NCBI GenBank assembly: GCA_007127275.1
Contig: SKZP01000059.1
Coordinates: 1-7,248 of the forward strand
Reading direction: 5' to 3'
DNA: 7,248 nucleotides
From: Planctomycetota bacterium
GTDB taxonomy: Bacteria > Planctomycetota > UBA8742 > SKZP01
Below, in pieces: positions 4,923 through 7,248 of the stretch; the first letter of the stretch is position 1, and each line of letters begins with the position of its first letter. The notes under the pieces were generated by a model. The model was given only the letters and a program-made list of their open reading frames with translations, was not told where the DNA came from and did no database searches. The translations under genes and the position numbers were made by a program.

Positions 4923-7248
4923 ATGACAGTGGCCATCTCCCCTACCACCGGGCGCAGCTTGCGCGAGTTCGCACTCCTCTACCACGACTTTCTGCCTTCG
5001 CAGGAGCCGTTGCGCGAGGCGCTGTGTGTGCTCGGCAACGGCTACTTCGCCACGCGGGGTGCGCTGGAGTGGGTCCGTGCCGGCGGCCCGCACTACCCGG
5101 GCACCTATCTCGCCGGCGGCTACAACCGCCTGGAGACGGAGATTTCCGGGCGCGTCGTCGAGAACGAAGACCTCGTCAACTGGCCCAACTGGTTGCCGCT
5201 GACGTTTCGCGTCGAGGGGGGAGAGTGGTTCTCGCTCGAGCGGGTGACGCTAACGGAGTACACGCAAGAGCTCGACATGCGCCGCGGCCTGCTCAACCGC
5301 ACGCTGCGCTTCACGGACGAGGCGGGGCGCGAGAGCGAGCTGCGCACACGTCGTTTCGTGCACATGGACAAGGCGCACCTCGCCGGGCTTGAGTGGACGC
5401 TGACGGCGCGCAACTGGAGCGGCACCGTCGAGATCGAGAGCGGCATTGACGGCTCGGTGCAGAACGCAGGCGTCGAGCGCTACCGGGCGCTGAACGCGAA
5501 GCACCTGCGCGTGCTTGCCACGGGTGCGTCGAGCGAGCACAGCATCTACCTGACCTGTGAGACCGTGCAGTCGCACGTGCGAATGTGCCAGGCCGTGCGT
5601 ACCGAAGTGTTCGACGAGCACGACCGCCCCGCCGCAGCCGAGCGCCGCACGTTGGACTCAGGCGAGGAGATTGCGCAGCGCATCGTCTGCACGCTCGAAC
5701 AGAACAAGCCGCTGCGCGTCGAGAAAGTGCTCGCGCTGTTTACCTCGCGCGACTTCGCCATCAGTGAGCCCGAGGTCGAGGCACGCGAACGCATTGAGCG
5801 TCTCGAGTCGGTCGAGCGCCTGCTCGAGACCCATACGGAAGCATGGGAGCGGCTCTGGCACCGCTCGGCCATCAAGATCGAGGTGGCGCAGCCGTCCTGC
5901 GAGGCGCAGACGCTGCTCAATCTGCACATCTTTCATATGCTGCAGACCACCTCCATGAACACAATCGACTGGGACGCCGGCGTGCCCGCGCGCGGCTGGC
6001 ACGGCGAGGCCTACCGCGGCCACATTTTCTGGGACGAAATCTTCATCTTTCCCTACATGAACCTCACGTTGCCGGAGTTGACGCGCACGCTGCTCTTGTA
6101 CCGCTACTACCGCTTGGAGCAGGCCCGCTTCAACGCCCGCGACGCGGGCTTCCGCGGCGCCATGTATCCGTGGCAGAGCGGCTCCAACGGGCGCGAGGAA
6201 ACGCAAGTGTTGCACCTCAACCCCAAGTCCGGACGCTGGCTGCCCGATCACACCCACCGACAACGCCACGTCAATGGCGCGATTGCCTACAATATCTGGC
6301 AGTATTACGAAGCGACCGGCGACCTCGAGTTCCTCACCTTTTACGGCGCGGAGATGTTGCTGGAGATTGCTCGCTTCTGGGCGAGCGTAGCCAGCTACGA
6401 CGCCTGCCGCGGCCGGTACGTGATTCGCCACGTCGTCGGGCCGGACGAGTTTCACACCCACTACCCCGGCAGCGACGAGCCCGGCCTCGACAACAACACC
6501 TACACCAATGTCCTCGCCGTCTGGACGCTGGGCACCGCGAAGCGAGCGCTCGAGCATCTCGACGAGGACCGCACGCAGGAACTGTGCCAGAAGCTCGACC
6601 TCACCGACGAAGAGTTCAACCGCTGGGAAGAGATTCGCCGGCGCATGTTCGTTCCCTTCCATGCCGACGAAACGGGCGAGCTTGTGCCGAGCCAGTTCGA
6701 GGGCTACGAGGCGCTGGATGAGTTCGACTGGGACGGCTACCGCGCCACCTACGGCGACATCCAACGCCTCGACCGCATTCTAGAGGCGGAAGGGGACGCC
6801 CCGGATCACTACAAGGCAAGCAAGCAGGCAGACGTGCTGATGCTCTTCTACCTGTTCGGTCACGAGCAACTCGAGGCGCTCTTCGCGGAGATGGGCTACG
6901 AGCTTACGCCGCGGATGAGGGAGCGCACGTTGGATTACTACTCGCGGCGCACCTCGCACGGCTCGACACTTAGTCGCGTCGTCAATGCATGGGTCTGCAC
7001 CTGCATGGACCGCGAGCACGGCTGGGACTGGTTTACCGAGGCGCTGCGCAGCGACATTGACGACATCCAAGGCGGCACCACCTCGGAAGGGATTCATCTC
7101 GGCGCCATGGCCGGCACGGTTGACCTCGTACAGCGCAGCTACACCGGGATTGAAATGCGCGACGGCGTGCTGTGGTTCAATCCGCAACTGCCGGGCTCGC
7201 TAAAACGGTTGAAGACGCGGCTGCGCTACCACGGCCACTGGCTCGCCC
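4923..7248 (+). CDS. Glycoside hydrolase family 65 protein, disaccharide phosphorylase type (3' end cut)
   Basis: The frame runs 775 codons to the window edge without a stop. GH65 enzymes mostly split alpha-linked glucose disaccharides (maltose, trehalose, kojibiose, nigerose) with phosphate, inverting to beta-glucose 1-phosphate. The N-terminal beta-sandwich domain (about 10-270) opens with LREALCVLGNGYFATRGA and contains PGTYLAGGYNRL and NWPNWLPLTF. The catalytic (alpha/alpha)6 barrel (about 320-700) shows HGEAYRGHIFWDEIF (360-374), GAMYPWQSGSNGREE, RHVVGPDEFH with the general acid E509, KQADV (634-638), and TSHGSTLS (677-684), the phosphate-binding loop typical of phosphorylases rather than hydrolases. 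The C-terminal domain begins before the edge, so probably only a few dozen residues are missing. ATG 4923 is the first start after an in-frame TAG (4914-4916), but it has no clear ribosome binding site. Substrate specificity cannot be read from the sequence. A beta-phosphoglucomutase often accompanies such genes and might lie just outside. Confidence 0.9.
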   Translation, partial: MTVAISPTTGRSLREFALLYHDFLPSQEPLREALCVLGNGYFATRGALEWVRAGGPHYPGTYLAGGYNRLETEISGRVVENEDLVNWPNWLPLTFRVEGGEWFSLERVTLTEYTQELDMRRGLLNRTLRFTDEAGRESELRTRRFVHMDKAHLAGLEWTLTARNWSGTVEIESGIDGSVQNAGVERYRALNAKHLRVLATGASSEHSIYLTCETVQSHVRMCQAVRTEVFDEHDRPAAAERRTLDSGEEIAQRIVCTLEQNKPLRVEKVLALFTSRDFAISEPEVEARERIERLESVERLLETHTEAWERLWHRSAIKIEVAQPSCEAQTLLNLHIFHMLQTTSMNTIDWDAGVPARGWHGEAYRGHIFWDEIFIFPYMNLTLPELTRTLLLYRYYRLEQARFNARDAGFRGAMYPWQSGSNGREETQVLHLNPKSGRWLPDHTHRQRHVNGAIAYNIWQYYEATGDLEFLTFYGAEMLLEIARFWASVASYDACRGRYVIRHVVGPDEFHTHYPGSDEPGLDNNTYTNVLAVWTLGTAKRALEHLDEDRTQELCQKLDLTDEEFNRWEEIRRRMFVPFHADETGELVPSQFEGYEALDEFDWDGYRATYGDIQRLDRILEAEGDAPDHYKASKQADVLMLFYLFGHEQLEALFAEMGYELTPRMRERTLDYYSRRTSHGSTLSRVVNAWVCTCMDREHGWDWFTEALRSDIDDIQGGTTSEGIHLGAMAGTVDLVQRSYTGIEMRDGVLWFNPQLPGSLKRLKTRLRYHGHWLA

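Noticed and set aside
5658..6764. Minus-strand 368-codon frame under the GH65 gene
   Set aside because: Lies wholly inside the catalytic domain of GH65 on the opposite strand; valine/alanine-rich composition arises from the codon bias of the real gene.

Overview
The window is a 7.2 kb piece of a GC-rich bacterial chromosome (roughly 60-65 % G+C by eye). It holds four complete, recognisable protein genes, one small antitoxin gene with a broken toxin partner, and two genes cut by the window edges. The gene content, the fairly long intergenic spacers and the families of short extragenic palindromes would fit a member of the Planctomycetota or a similar environmental phylum. That is an impression from style, not from a marker gene, so the taxonomy is open.

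Layout, left to right. Positions 2-142 hold the last 46 codons of an unidentified plus-strand gene, followed by a hairpin terminator (181-219). Positions 220-483 have no convincing protein gene. They contain a set of nested complementary arms that could be a structured RNA (about 282-398) and three copies of a short palindromic repeat. On the minus strand, 484-1533 encodes a DHH/DHHA1 phosphoesterase of the NrnA (nanoRNase / pAp phosphatase) type. Divergent to it, 1779-2099 encodes a 106-residue HicB-like antitoxin. Its stop codon overlaps (ATGA) the start of an 18-codon remnant of a PIN-domain (VapC-type) toxin. On the minus strand, 2195-2863 encodes an ElbB-like DJ-1/PfpI protein with a clear ribosome binding site and a promoter-like pair. 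Its leader is followed by a palindrome cluster (3015-3172) that includes a near-perfect inverted pair resembling a REPIN. On the plus strand, 3536-4624 encodes a site-2 (M50) intramembrane metalloprotease with a long, probably disordered tail. From 4923 to the window end runs a large glycoside hydrolase family 65 protein (disaccharide phosphorylase type), nearly complete.

The genes do not form one pathway. They look like separate housekeeping and accessory units: RNA-fragment turnover (NrnA), a DJ-1-family enzyme, membrane proteolysis and alpha-glucoside phosphorolysis. They are interrupted by a decayed toxin-antitoxin locus and by mobile-looking palindromic repeats. The most noteworthy points are the orphaned antitoxin with its truncated PIN toxin, the six-copy palindrome family with a fixed polarity, and the unassigned structured segment at 264-426. 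No complete new system was found.
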